Source of the DNA: Frankiaceae bacterium
GTDB lineage: Bacteria > Actinomycetota > Actinomycetes > BP-191
Assembly: GCA_035556555.1 (NCBI GenBank)
Contig: DATMES010000001.1
Coordinates: 228,426 to 292,425, forward strand
Reading direction: 5' to 3'
Length of the DNA: 64,000 nucleotides
Shown here: one piece after another, positions 51,971-60,559 of the stretch
Layout: every line of letters starts with the position of its first letter
How positions within the stretch are numbered: position 1 is the stretch's first letter
Notes under the pieces: generated by a model
Databases searched by the model: none
The model's input: only the letters and a program-made list of their open reading frames with translations
Told to the model about the DNA's origin: nothing
Position numbers and translations under genes: made by a program

Positions 51971-54491
51971 GGACCGAGCCGGCCGCGCAGGCCGCGACGA
52001 CGAGCGCCAGGGCGAGCAGCGCGCGCCCCCTGTCCTCGGTCGCCTGGCCGTCGGCGGCCGCGAGGGTCATGACGTACGCCGCCGTGCCCGTGCCGCCCTC
52101 GGGGGCGCCGTACGGGAGGCCGTTCGCCGCCGCCTTGGCGTCGAGCAGCTGGATGGTGGCGTACGTCTTCGCGGCGTCGGCGGCGGTGGCGTTGCCCTTC
52201 TCGACGAGGACGCTGGTGCCCTCCTTCGAGAGCCGGCCCGCGCCGTCGGCGAGCTGCTTGCCGCCGTCCTTCGCCGACCCGAGGCCGTCGGCGATCTTGC
52301 CTGAGCCGTCGGCCGCGGAGCCGAGGCCTTCGGCCAGGTCGCGGGAGCCGGCCTTGAGCTGCTCGAGGCCGTCCAACAGGTCCACCGCGCCGTCGGCCGC
52401 CGTGCCCGCGCCGGCCGCGAGCTGCCCCGCGCCGGTGTCGAGCTGGTCGACGCCGTCGGCAAGGTCGAGCGCGCCCTTCGACAGCGTGCCCGCGCCGTCG
52501 GCGACGGCGTCGGTGCCGTCCGCGACGGCGTCCGCGCCCGCCCCCAGCGCCGCGACGGCGCCGCGCAGCGAGGCGGTCGGGGCGTCGGTCGGCGCGCCGA
52601 GGGCGCCGTTGACGGCGTCCACGATGCCCGCGACGAGCGCGTCGAGCCCGAGACCCACGGCGTCGAGACCCTGCTTGATGCCGCCCTTGTCGGACGGGCC
52701 CGCGGCGCCGACCGGGTGGTCGAGGCCGAGGATCGCCTGGTGCAGGCCGTACAGCAGGGTGCTGCCCGGCGTGGACGTCGAGCCGATGCCGGCGATGGCC
52801 GAGGAGAGGCCGTAGAGAACGGTCGCCCCCGGCGTCGTCGTCGAGCCGATGCCGGCCAGCGCCGCGTCCACGCCGGCGCCGAGGCCGAGCGCGGGGTCGG
52901 CGTTGGTGAGGCCGTCCTTGATGGCGGCCGCGATGCCGGCGGCCGTCGCGACGTCCACGCAGAGCGGTGAGCCCGGCGTGGCCGCGCACGCGCCCTGGAC
53001 GAGCGCGTCGGCGAGCAGCGCCTGCTGCTGCGTGACGGCCGCGGCCATGGTGGCGATGGCGGTCTTGGCATTGGTGAGGCCTGCCTTGAGGCCCTCGACG
53101 CCGGTCACGACGGCAGGGAGGCCGGCGGTCGGGCTCGTGGACATCTGGATGAGGCCGAGCTCGACGGCGTTGAGGGCGCCGAGGACGGTGAGCGGGTTGC
53201 TCGCGCTGCCGAGGCCCGCGGACATCGCCGCGACGCCCTGCTTCAGCGCGAGGAAGCCGGGGTTGGTGTCGAGACCCGAGACCGCGGCGGAGAGCTGCGT
53301 GAGCCCGTCGCCGACGCTCGCCAGGCCGTCGGCTACCTGTGCCGCGCCGGTCGAGACGAGGCCCGCGCCGGCCGCGAGGTCCTGGCTGCCGTCGAGGAGC
53401 TTCTGCGTGCCCGCGTTCGCCTCGGAGAGCCCGCCGGCGACGCGGTCGGCGCCGTCGGAGAGGTCCCCGAGCCCGTCGCTGAGCTTGCCGCCACCGGCGG
53501 CCGCGGCATCCATGCCGTCGGCCAGCTTGCCGGCGCCGGGAGCGGCGGTGCCGGACAGCCCGCCCTGCAACGTCGCCGCGCCCGCCGCGAGCTGACCGAG
53601 GCCGTCGAGCAGCTCGCCGGCGCCGTCGCGCAGCTTGAGCACGTTCGCGTCGATCTGGCCCGCGCCGTCGGTGAGCTCGGACGCCTGCGCGGCGCCGCGC
53701 TCGTACGCCCCGACGTTGAACTTGCGACTCGGCAGGACGGGAACGATCGTCACGTCGCCGCGCGGCGCGATGCCGTTGCGGACGTGAGCCGTCCAGCCGA
53801 ACTCCGACACCGGGTCGCCGAGCGGCTGGAACAGCACGAGCGACCACGAGACGGTCGTGTTGCCGCGGCCGTCGCCCACGACGTCGGCGCGCGGCGCGTC
53901 GACCTGCGTGAAGCGGCCGGGCAGCGTGGCGCGGAACGACCCCACGAGCGGCACGGGCACGCTGACCATGGCGGTCTTGGTGTCGCCCTTGCCGTCCTTG
54001 TAGGTCACCTCAGTGGGGACGGCGGTGGTGTTGACGACCTTGTACGTCGCCTTCAGCAGGCCGTCCTTGCCGACGACGTCGTCCGGGGAGACGTCCTTGC
54101 CGTCGAGGGTGTACGACACCGCGACGTTCACGGGCAGATCGGCCTTGTGGTCGGCGAGCGTACGGCGCACCGCGCGGCCGTCGACGTCGAGGTCCCAGAC
54201 TGCCTTGCCGTCCTCGGTACGCGGCTTCGAGAAGCCGTCGAGGTCGCGCAGCCCCTCCGTCGACGTCGGGTCGGCGACGCGGATGGCGCCGTTGCCGTCG
54301 ACGACGAGCTGGCTGTAGAGGCGGGCGACCTTCTTGCTGCCGTCCGGGTGGAGGTCCACACGGACGGTCTCGCGGTTGACGACCGAGTCGGCGCTCGCGA
54401 ACACGCCGGCGGTCGCGCCGGGCGTCGTCCCGAGGACCGAGACGGCGAGGGCTACGGCGGCTCCGGTACGGAGGCCAGGGCGGGTGGTCAT
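51945..54491 (-). CDS. Exported YhgE/Pip-like protein with LxxG heptad repeats
   Basis: 848 residues from ATG 54489-54491. Signal peptide VALAVSVLGTTPGATA, a beta-rich N-terminal domain to about 255, then long stretches of seven-residue repeats (L-x-x-G-x-x-x, e.g. LSDGLGDLSDGADRVAGGLS) at about 265-400 and 645-800. Between is a Gly/Ala-rich region with repeated STSPT, GIGST and PGSTLLYGL units. One helix near the C-terminus (LALALVVAACAAGSV) anchors it. This matches the exported YhgE/Pip-type, tape-measure-like proteins linked to type VII or phage-receptor functions; here it stands without ESX genes. Role unknown. Confidence 0.75.
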   Translation of the reverse strand: MTTRPGLRTGAAVALAVSVLGTTPGATAGVFASADSVVNRETVRVDLHPDGSKKVARLYSQLVVDGNGAIRVADPTSTEGLRDLDGFSKPRTEDGKAVWDLDVDGRAVRRTLADHKADLPVNVAVSYTLDGKDVSPDDVVGKDGLLKATYKVVNTTAVPTEVTYKDGKGDTKTAMVSVPVPLVGSFRATLPGRFTQVDAPRADVVGDGRGNTTVSWSLVLFQPLGDPVSEFGWTAHVRNGIAPRGDVTIVPVLPSRKFNVGAYERGAAQASELTDGAGQIDANVLKLRDGAGELLDGLGQLAAGAATLQGGLSGTAAPGAGKLADGMDAAAAGGGKLSDGLGDLSDGADRVAGGLSEANAGTQKLLDGSQDLAAGAGLVSTGAAQVADGLASVGDGLTQLSAAVSGLDTNPGFLALKQGVAAMSAGLGSASNPLTVLGALNAVELGLIQMSTSPTAGLPAVVTGVEGLKAGLTNAKTAIATMAAAVTQQQALLADALVQGACAATPGSPLCVDVATAAGIAAAIKDGLTNADPALGLGAGVDAALAGIGSTTTPGATVLYGLSSAIAGIGSTSTPGSTLLYGLHQAILGLDHPVGAAGPSDKGGIKQGLDAVGLGLDALVAGIVDAVNGALGAPTDAPTASLRGAVAALGAGADAVADGTDAVADGAGTLSKGALDLADGVDQLDTGAGQLAAGAGTAADGAVDLLDGLEQLKAGSRDLAEGLGSAADGSGKIADGLGSAKDGGKQLADGAGRLSKEGTSVLVEKGNATAADAAKTYATIQLLDAKAAANGLPYGAPEGGTGTAAYVMTLAAADGQATEDRGRALLALALVVAACAAGSVLRKRAVSW

Positions 54492-54492
54492 G

Positions 54493-55065
54493 TCAGGCCT
54501 CCGTACGAGTGGGGGTGTCGAGGGGGGTGACGCGCTGGGCCGGCACCTGCACGGCCGTCGCACTCTCCGTCTCGGCCGCCGCCTCGGGTGCCGAGACGAC
54601 GATCGCGAGGAGGTACGCCACCGCGGCGGCGAGCAGCGCGCCGGTCGCGGCGGTGAGCGACTCGGTCGCGAAGGCCGGCGGCGTGATCGTGAACGTCGTC
54701 TCGTACGCCCCCGCCATCAGCCCCGCGCCGAGCAGCCCGGCCCAGAGCGGCAGCCGCTCGCGGCTCACGACCGCGACGCCGGTGACGACCGCCACGACGA
54801 GGAACGCCGCGATGCCACGGCCCGACGGGATGTCCGGGAGGACGCCGGCGCGGAGTCCGTACGCCGCCCACGTCGTCACGAAGCCGATGCCGAACGCGCC
54901 CGCGCGTCCGGTCGGCGACGTGCCGGGGACGAGGCCGAGCACCCCGCCCATCACGATGCCGAACAGCGCCACCCGGCTCGCTTCGAGCCCGAGGTGACCG
55001 CCGTGCACGGCGAGCAGTGCGGCGCCGAGCGCGAGCAGCGCGCCGGCCAGAAGTGTGCGTCGCAT
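54493..55065 (-). CDS. Polytopic membrane protein, unknown
   Basis: 190 residues, five predicted helices (RTLLAGALLALGAALLAVHG, ASRVALFGIVMGGVLGLVPG, AGAFGIGFVTTWAAYGL, IAAFLVVAVVTGVAVV, LLAAAVAYLLAIVVSA). The C-terminal tail is Thr/Glu-rich. ATG overlap is 1 bp short of the LxxG-repeat gene start (stop 54493, next ATG 54491), so the pair is surely co-expressed, and the two may form one system. No family recognised. Confidence 0.75.
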   Translation of the reverse strand: MRRTLLAGALLALGAALLAVHGGHLGLEASRVALFGIVMGGVLGLVPGTSPTGRAGAFGIGFVTTWAAYGLRAGVLPDIPSGRGIAAFLVVAVVTGVAVVSRERLPLWAGLLGAGLMAGAYETTFTITPPAFATESLTAATGALLAAAVAYLLAIVVSAPEAAAETESATAVQVPAQRVTPLDTPTRTEA

Positions 55066-55079
55066 GGTGCGCTCCTCCG

Positions 55080-56447
55080 TCAGGACGCCGGCCACGAGGG
55101 CGGCGTATACGTGGTGTTGAAGCCAGGGGCGCCGGAGGCGGCCTTGACGCCGGAGCGCGTCGGCCTGACCCCCGTGGAGACCCAGGTGTGCAGGGCGCGG
55201 AGCACGCCGAGGTACTCGGTGGTCGTGAACGTGCAGTGGCCCGCGCCGTACGGCGCGGTGGCGTACGTCGAGGGCGGCGAGGTGTAGAGCTGGACGAGGT
55301 TGGCGGTGTCGCCCTTGGCCGCGACCCGGTCGCGGAAGACGGTCTCGTTCTGGACGAGGACGAGCGGGTCGTACTTGGTGTGCAGCGTGATGGTCTTGTC
55401 GGCGAGGACGCCGGTGGGGTTGCCGAGGCCGGCCGCGCGGTGGCGGACGGTCGGGTTGGCCGTGACGCGGGCGCCGAAGCGCTCGACGCTGCCGGCCAGA
55501 GAGCGCAGCAGGTCGGTCGAGAAGCCGAACGACGCGAAGCGGTTGAGGTCCGACTGGTTGATGCGGTGGGTGTAGTCGACGTGCACGTTGGTCGAGGGGT
55601 TGCCGCCGACGCGCTGCTCGATCTCGTAGCGGTCGACGGTGGCGTAGAACAGCCCGGTCGCGACCGACTCGACGACGCCCTTGACGGTGGACGCGAGGCT
55701 GCTGCCGTCGGCGGTGCGCGTCTTGTACGGCGCGTCGACCAGCGAGGCGATCGCGACGAGGCGGGCGATGCCGCCGGGGTTGGTGGGCGCGTTCGGCTGG
55801 AGCGTCATGGGGTCGATCGACGCGGCCTTCGCGACCGCGGCGAACGCGCCGTCGAAGGCGGCCTTGGCCTCGTTGTAGGACGTGTAGCCGGTCAGCTTGA
55901 GGCTCGGGTAGAGCAGGCGCTTGACCGCGACCTGGAAGTCGAGCGCGAGGTCGAAGTTGCGGTTGGTGCCGGCGAGGACGCCGCACATCGGCGCGACGCC
56001 GTGCACGAGGCTCGGGTACCGCTCCGCGAGCGTCTGCGTGACGAGCCCGCCGAGCGAGTCGCCCCAGGCGTACACCCGCTTGGGGGTGCCGACGTGGCTC
56101 CGGAACCAGCCGAGCAGCGCGACGTCGGCCTTCACGCCGTCGGCGACGGCCCAGCCGTTGCGGCCGTACGAGGAGCCGGCGACGGCGTACCCCTCGGCGA
56201 GCAGCGCGTCGGCGACGGCCGGCGTGGGGGCGTCCTGCGCGGTGGTGGCGCCGCCGACCTGCTGGCGGTAGCCGTGGCTGTAGAGGACCAGCCTGCCGTT
56301 CCAGGAGGAGGGGACGCGGACGGCGTACGCGGCGCCGTTCAGCGTGCCGGCGTACGACGCGGGGGTCGCGGCGGCAGCGGGGAGGGCGGGCAGCGCGGCG
56401 AGTGCGAGCACCGCGCTGAGCAGCCCGGGGACAAGGGGCGAACGCAT
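55080..56447 (-). CDS. Secreted alpha/beta hydrolase
   Basis: 455 residues. Signal peptide [19 protein letters not shown], then an alpha/beta hydrolase core: LVLYSHGYRQQVGG (oxyanion His-Gly), nucleophile elbow YAWGDSLGGLVTQ with Ser, catalytic Asp candidate in HTKYDPLVLV and His in YGAGHCTFTTTEYL. A helical cap lies between (about 170-330). Resembles exported esterases or tripeptidyl-type hydrolases. It lies upstream of the membrane protein and LxxG gene on one strand, with 14 bp to the next start. Confidence 0.85.
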   Translation of the reverse strand: MRSPLVPGLLSAVLALAALPALPAAAATPASYAGTLNGAAYAVRVPSSWNGRLVLYSHGYRQQVGGATTAQDAPTPAVADALLAEGYAVAGSSYGRNGWAVADGVKADVALLGWFRSHVGTPKRVYAWGDSLGGLVTQTLAERYPSLVHGVAPMCGVLAGTNRNFDLALDFQVAVKRLLYPSLKLTGYTSYNEAKAAFDGAFAAVAKAASIDPMTLQPNAPTNPGGIARLVAIASLVDAPYKTRTADGSSLASTVKGVVESVATGLFYATVDRYEIEQRVGGNPSTNVHVDYTHRINQSDLNRFASFGFSTDLLRSLAGSVERFGARVTANPTVRHRAAGLGNPTGVLADKTITLHTKYDPLVLVQNETVFRDRVAAKGDTANLVQLYTSPPSTYATAPYGAGHCTFTTTEYLGVLRALHTWVSTGVRPTRSGVKAASGAPGFNTTYTPPSWPAS

Positions 56448-56607
56448 GGCGAGCCTTTGGCTGGAGTACGCGAGGGTCGCCCGCGCACAGGTGAACCGAA
56501 CGGTGTTCGACCACTGTGCGATGTGACAGGGCAGCGCAGGTAGAGCACTTGGATGTCACTTACGGGGGCCGTACGGCCCGCATCGGGACCGTCCCGGCAA
56601 ACGCCGC

Positions 56608-57942
56608 CTATCGGACGGTCAGGTCGTTCAGCATCTCGTCGAAGTCCTCGCGGACCCGGGGGCTGCCGCCGCTGCTGAGCATGAGCAGGTGCATGCGGCG
56701 GGGCGTCGGGAGGAGCACCAGCTCGGCGTCCCTGCCGTCCGCGACCGCGCGGACGCGCACCGCCTCGCCCGCGGGCAGGTCGACCGTGCGCGCGGTGTCG
56801 GTCTTGACCTCGAACGCCGCCAGCTCCGGTACGACGCCGGTCTGCACGCGGGCGACCAGCTCGGCCGGCGTGACGTCGGTGTAGCGGCCCGGGATCGCGA
56901 CCGCGACCACCTCGGCGCCGGACGGGCCGGTGAGGTAGGTGAACGGCGCGCCCTCCTTGGCGTGCCAGCCGCTCGGCGACGACAGGGTCAGCCCGTCGCG
57001 GGTGACGACGGCGCCGGGCGCCATGGCGTACGACACGGCGGCGAACAGCAGGGTGCCGTTGAACGCCGCGTGCGCCGCGATCGAGCACGACAGGCCCTTG
57101 CGCAGGTACAGCGCGCCGAGCAGCGTGCCGGCGAGCGAGTAGTAGATGAGCGACTGCAGGCTGAGGTGCCACGCGGAGAACGCCACCGAGCTGACGAACA
57201 GCGACACCGCCACGCCGTGGTGGCGGAACTGCGAGAGCAGCAGCCCGCGGAACAGCAGCTCCTCCACGACCGGCGCCGCGACGCAGACGAGGAGGAACGC
57301 CACCGCGATGTGCGCGAACGTCCCCTCGCTGACGAGCACCGCGACGCGTTCGTCGCCGCCCTCCTGGCCCGCGCTCTTCGCGCCCTCCAGCAGCAGCCAC
57401 GCCAGGCCGCCGCCGACCGCGAGGCCCAGCGCGGCGCTCGGGACGTACCCCCAGCTCCCCCGCCAGCGCAGCGGGTGGTCCTGCATCTGCAGCCGGCCCG
57501 CGACCAGCCAGGTCACGATGCCGTAGACGGTGAGCGCGCTGAGGAACGTGTAGCGGATCAGCGCCTCGTTCTCGAGGACGTCGTTGCGGGTGAGCAGCCA
57601 GAACGCGATCTGCGTGAGGGCGCCGACGCCGATCGCGGCGAACGTCGTCCACCCGGCGCCGCGCGGCGGCGGCGGCTTCACGAGCCGCACCGCCGGGGGC
57701 GCGACGGGGTACGGCGCGGCGGAGACGTGCTGGTGGGGCTGCGCGGGCACCGTCCGCGGGGGGCCGTGCGGCGCGGGCGGCGCCTCGTACGGAGCCGGCG
57801 GCGCGGCCGGGTACGCGGGTGCCGCCGGGTAGGCGGGCACGGCGGCGTACGCCACCGGCGCGGGCGCGTCGAAGCGGGCGAGGCAGAGGCCGCACCAGGC
57901 CGCGTCACGGCCCAGCGCGGACCCGCAGTGCGGGCAGCGCAT
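56608..57942 (-). CDS. CPBP-family (CAAX-like) membrane protease with zinc ribbon and extra C-terminal domain
   Basis: 444 residues from ATG 57940-57942. N-terminal zinc ribbon MRCPHCGSALGRDAAWCGLC, then a low-complexity Ala/Pro/Tyr linker to about 95 (AVPAYPAAPAYPAAPPAPYE). Six to eight helices follow with the CPBP motifs APVVEELLFRGLLL (Glu-Glu-x3-Arg), SSVAFSAWHLSL and IAAHAAFNGTLL (His, Asn). The C-terminal 140 residues are soluble (WHAKEGAPFTYLTGPSGAEV). CPBP enzymes cleave membrane-embedded substrates and sometimes confer bacteriocin immunity. The target is unknown. Confidence 0.85.
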   Translation of the reverse strand: MRCPHCGSALGRDAAWCGLCLARFDAPAPVAYAAVPAYPAAPAYPAAPPAPYEAPPAPHGPPRTVPAQPHQHVSAAPYPVAPPAVRLVKPPPPRGAGWTTFAAIGVGALTQIAFWLLTRNDVLENEALIRYTFLSALTVYGIVTWLVAGRLQMQDHPLRWRGSWGYVPSAALGLAVGGGLAWLLLEGAKSAGQEGGDERVAVLVSEGTFAHIAVAFLLVCVAAPVVEELLFRGLLLSQFRHHGVAVSLFVSSVAFSAWHLSLQSLIYYSLAGTLLGALYLRKGLSCSIAAHAAFNGTLLFAAVSYAMAPGAVVTRDGLTLSSPSGWHAKEGAPFTYLTGPSGAEVVAVAIPGRYTDVTPAELVARVQTGVVPELAAFEVKTDTARTVDLPAGEAVRVRAVADGRDAELVLLPTPRRMHLLMLSSGGSPRVREDFDEMLNDLTVR

Positions 57943-58096
57943 GCGGGTCCATCGGCACGTTCCCCGGAGTCCTGAACAACGGGCCGTTTCCCCCAATGGG
58001 TGAAATCGCCCGCGCCGCGCGGGTTTGCGTCGCACGTACCCGTGGGCACCGGTCCCTCCGGCCTCGTTCCCAGAGACGGGCCAGGGGAGATTCCGT

Positions 58097-58675
58097 ATGC
58101 GAAGGCGCTCCATGCTCGTCGCCGCCGTCACGGCGCTGCTCGCGCTGCCGGGGGCGGCATCGGCCGCCACGTGCAACCTCGTGACCGACAAGGCGAACGA
58201 CGCGTACGTCGGCCACCCGGCCGCCGGTGTCAGCTCCAAGCCGCTCGACATCCGCAGCCTCGACGTCGCCACCGGCAAGAAGACGCTCGTCGTCGTCCTG
58301 CGCGTGGCGACGACGAAGTCCGCCGACGACCCGGCGACGGCCGCGGGCATGGCGTGGGACGTGTCGTTCAAGATCGCGGGCGCGGACTACCGGTTCAGCC
58401 GCCGCGTCGGCCCCGGGGGCAACGTCGTCAGCGAGGGCGGCAACGGCAACGGCTCCGCGGTCTCCGGCGTCAAGGTCGCCGTCTCCGGTACGTCGATCAC
58501 GTGGACCGTGCCGCGTTCGGCCATCCCGAAGCTGAAGAAGCGCGGCGCGGTGTTCACGCACTTCTTCGGCGGGACGACCACGACCGGCCTCGGCTACGAC
58601 CAGGCGCCGAACGGCGGCGTGGTCTCCCCCGCCCGCTACGTCGACGGCACGAAGAGCTGCGTGAAGGCGGCGTAG
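58097..58675 (+). CDS. Secreted beta-rich protein, unknown
   Basis: 192 residues from ATG 58097 after AGGGGAGA. Signal peptide MLVAAVTALLALPGAASA. The mature part begins TCNLVTDKANDAYVGHP and has strands such as KTLVVVLRVATTKSAD, WDVSFKIAGADYRFSRRV and ITWTVPRSAIPKLKKRG, like the exported actinobacterial proteins with a DPxGD-type start, but here the acidic calcium motif is weak. Two Cys (in TCNLV and KSCVKAA) may form a disulfide between the ends. Converges on the AlaX gene. Confidence 0.75.
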   Translation: MRRRSMLVAAVTALLALPGAASAATCNLVTDKANDAYVGHPAAGVSSKPLDIRSLDVATGKKTLVVVLRVATTKSADDPATAAGMAWDVSFKIAGADYRFSRRVGPGGNVVSEGGNGNGSAVSGVKVAVSGTSITWTVPRSAIPKLKKRGAVFTHFFGGTTTTGLGYDQAPNGGVVSPARYVDGTKSCVKAA

Positions 58676-58684
58676 CCCTCGTCG

Positions 58685-59401
58685 TCAGTGCAGGGCGATC
58701 CGCAGGCGGCGGTTGGCCTTGCCCTTGCTCTCCACCTTGACCAGCTCGATGTCGCCGATGAAGCGCGTCGAGGCGACGTGCGTACCGCCGTCGGCCTGCG
58801 CGTCGAGCCCGACGATGTCGACGATGCGGACCTCGGTGAGCCCCGGGGGCAGCAGGTTGGTCGCGGTGCGGATGATGTCGGGGATCTGGAACGCCTCGTC
58901 GCGCGGCAGCGTCTTGACCTCGATCGGGCGGTCCGTCGCGACCTCCGCGGCACAGGCGGCCGCGATGCGTTCCTTGAAGTCCTCGGGGATCTCAGGGAGG
59001 TTGAAGTCAAGGCGGCCGGCGAGGGGCTCCATGTTGCCGCCGGTGACCAGCGCGCCGTACTCCCTGAACACCACACCGCCGAGCAGGTGCAGCGCCGAGT
59101 GGGTGCGCATGAGGGCGGTGCGGCGCTCGTCCTCGACGGCGCCGCGGACGGTCGTGCCCGCCTGCGGGACCGGGTCACCCTCCTCCAGGACGAGCACGAG
59201 GTCGTCGCCCTTGCGCGCGCCGACCACTCTCGACTGGACACCGCCCCAGAGCAGCACGCCGTGGTCGGGCGGCTGCCCTCCCCCGCCCGGGTAGAACGCG
59301 CTGCGGTCGAGGACCACGCCGTCGGTGTCGGCGTGCAGGACGGTCGCGTCCCACTCGCGCAGCGTCGCGTCGTCGAGCTCGAGGCGTTGCGTACGGCTCA
59401 T
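58685..59401 (-). CDS. Alanyl-tRNA editing protein AlaX
   Basis: 238 residues, AlaX-M type: a small N-terminal beta domain (ATVLHADTDGVVLDRSAFYPGGGGQ) and the editing domain of AlaRS. Zinc/catalytic motif HSALHLL (His-x3-His) in MRTHSALHLLGG, and GGTHVASTRFIGDIEL holds the other conserved positions; the usual Cys of Cys-x3-His is Gly here (ADGGTHV). It clears serine or glycine from mischarged tRNA-Ala. Stand-alone in this context. Confidence 0.9.
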   Translation of the reverse strand: MSRTQRLELDDATLREWDATVLHADTDGVVLDRSAFYPGGGGQPPDHGVLLWGGVQSRVVGARKGDDLVLVLEEGDPVPQAGTTVRGAVEDERRTALMRTHSALHLLGGVVFREYGALVTGGNMEPLAGRLDFNLPEIPEDFKERIAAACAAEVATDRPIEVKTLPRDEAFQIPDIIRTATNLLPPGLTEVRIVDIVGLDAQADGGTHVASTRFIGDIELVKVESKGKANRRLRIALH

Positions 59402-59411
59402 GCTCCCGAGG

Positions 59412-59951
59412 CTACGGCAGGAACTGCTCGTCCAGCGCGACGACCGCGCCGCTCTCGATCGTGAGGCGGAACAGCGCGCGCGGCGCGGTGCCGTCGGCGA
59501 CGTAGCCGGCCAGCTCCTCGCCGCTGATCGTCGTGTCCTTCGTCGAGGAGCCGTTGCGCTCGAACGCCAGCGTGTTGACGACGATCCGTACGTCGTCCGC
59601 CACGGTGAGAGTACGGAGCCTCGGGTTGTCGTTGCGGGTGTAGTGGTCGTTGGCGACGTCGCCCGCGTCGTGGCCGTCGTCCACCGCCGCGTCGACCGCG
59701 GCCTGCCCGCTGAAGAACTGCACGACGTCGACCGTGACCGTATGGCGCGCGGCGTCGTACGCCGTCACGCGGGCGTGGTGCTCCCCGTCGGCGAGGTCGG
59801 TGGCGAGCGCGGTCGGGGTGGCGGTCGGCGAGGCCGACGTGGCCTGCGGGGTGCTGCCCGCCGGCTCGGGGGCGGCGTTCGGGCCGGCGGTGGAGCAGCC
59901 GGCGAGCGCCGCGACGACGATCAGCGCGGGGAACGTACGCATCGCGGTCAT
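59412..59951 (-). CDS. Putative lipoprotein, unknown
   Basis: 179 residues from ATG 59949-59951, or ATG three codons on. Lipobox VVAALAGC (Cys19-20), Pro/Thr/Ser-rich linker, then a compact domain with YDAARHTVTVDVVQFFSGQA, DVANDHYTRNDNPRLRTLTV and FRLTIESGAVVALDEQFLP. The pattern resembles small actinobacterial lipoproteins of unknown function that share the VQFFxG element. 10 bp after AlaX stop on the same strand side; may be transcribed with it. Confidence 0.75.
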   Translation of the reverse strand: MTAMRTFPALIVVAALAGCSTAGPNAAPEPAGSTPQATSASPTATPTALATDLADGEHHARVTAYDAARHTVTVDVVQFFSGQAAVDAAVDDGHDAGDVANDHYTRNDNPRLRTLTVADDVRIVVNTLAFERNGSSTKDTTISGEELAGYVADGTAPRALFRLTIESGAVVALDEQFLP

Positions 59952-59994
59952 GCCCTGTTGACGCCCGGCAAGGCCCCCGGGCTGCACCGCGAGG

Positions 59995-60543
59995 TCAGGC
60001 CTTCGTGACCTCGCGGAGCCACCGGGCGGCCTCGCGCGGCGTGCGGAGGCGGATGACACCGACGTGCGCGTACGCGGGGTCTGCCACCGACGCCTCGTAG
60101 GACGCACGCAGCTCGGGGTGGTGGGTCCACGACCAGTAGATCGGGTGGCCTTTGTCGAACAGGTTGCGCCACTGCTCACGGTTGCCGTTCCACAGCTCGT
60201 GGCCGTGAATGAGCCGGGGGCCGGTGCGCTTCAGGGCGCGCCACGTCGCGACACCCCTGGGAAAGTCGAGCCAGACGAACGTCGTCGCGCGGCCCCAGAT
60301 CACGGGCCGCATGCCGCCGTAGTTGCCGTCCACCACCCAGGTGTCGCCGCTGATCGCCGCGCCGATGGTGACGGCCATCTGCTCGGGTGTCGCCTGCACC
60401 CAGCCGGGGAGGTGGAAGTGCGCGTCGAGCTCGATGTGCGGCCCGCCCATCCGGCGGGCCAGCTCCCTGGCGAGCGTCGTCTTGCCGCTGCCGGACACGC
60501 CGCCGACGACGACGCGCGGACCGAGCGGCGGGTACGTCGTCAC
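59995..60543 (-). CDS. P-loop kinase, adenylate kinase/FlaR-like
   Basis: 182 residues. Walker A VVGGVSGSGKTTLAREL near the start, then HIELDAHFHLPGW (substrate-site Asp and His), Walker B-like TWVVDGNYGG, ATTFVWLDFPRGVATWRALKR with Arg for phosphate, and WTHHPELRASYEA at the lid. Matches the 'topology modulation'/FlaR-type nucleotide kinases seen in many bacteria; substrate unknown. Spacing of 16 bp from the polA stop suggests readthrough. Confidence 0.85.
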   Translation of the reverse strand: MTTYPPLGPRVVVGGVSGSGKTTLARELARRMGGPHIELDAHFHLPGWVQATPEQMAVTIGAAISGDTWVVDGNYGGMRPVIWGRATTFVWLDFPRGVATWRALKRTGPRLIHGHELWNGNREQWRNLFDKGHPIYWSWTHHPELRASYEASVADPAYAHVGVIRLRTPREAARWLREVTKA

Positions 60544-60559
60544 GGCCTCGTCACTGGTC

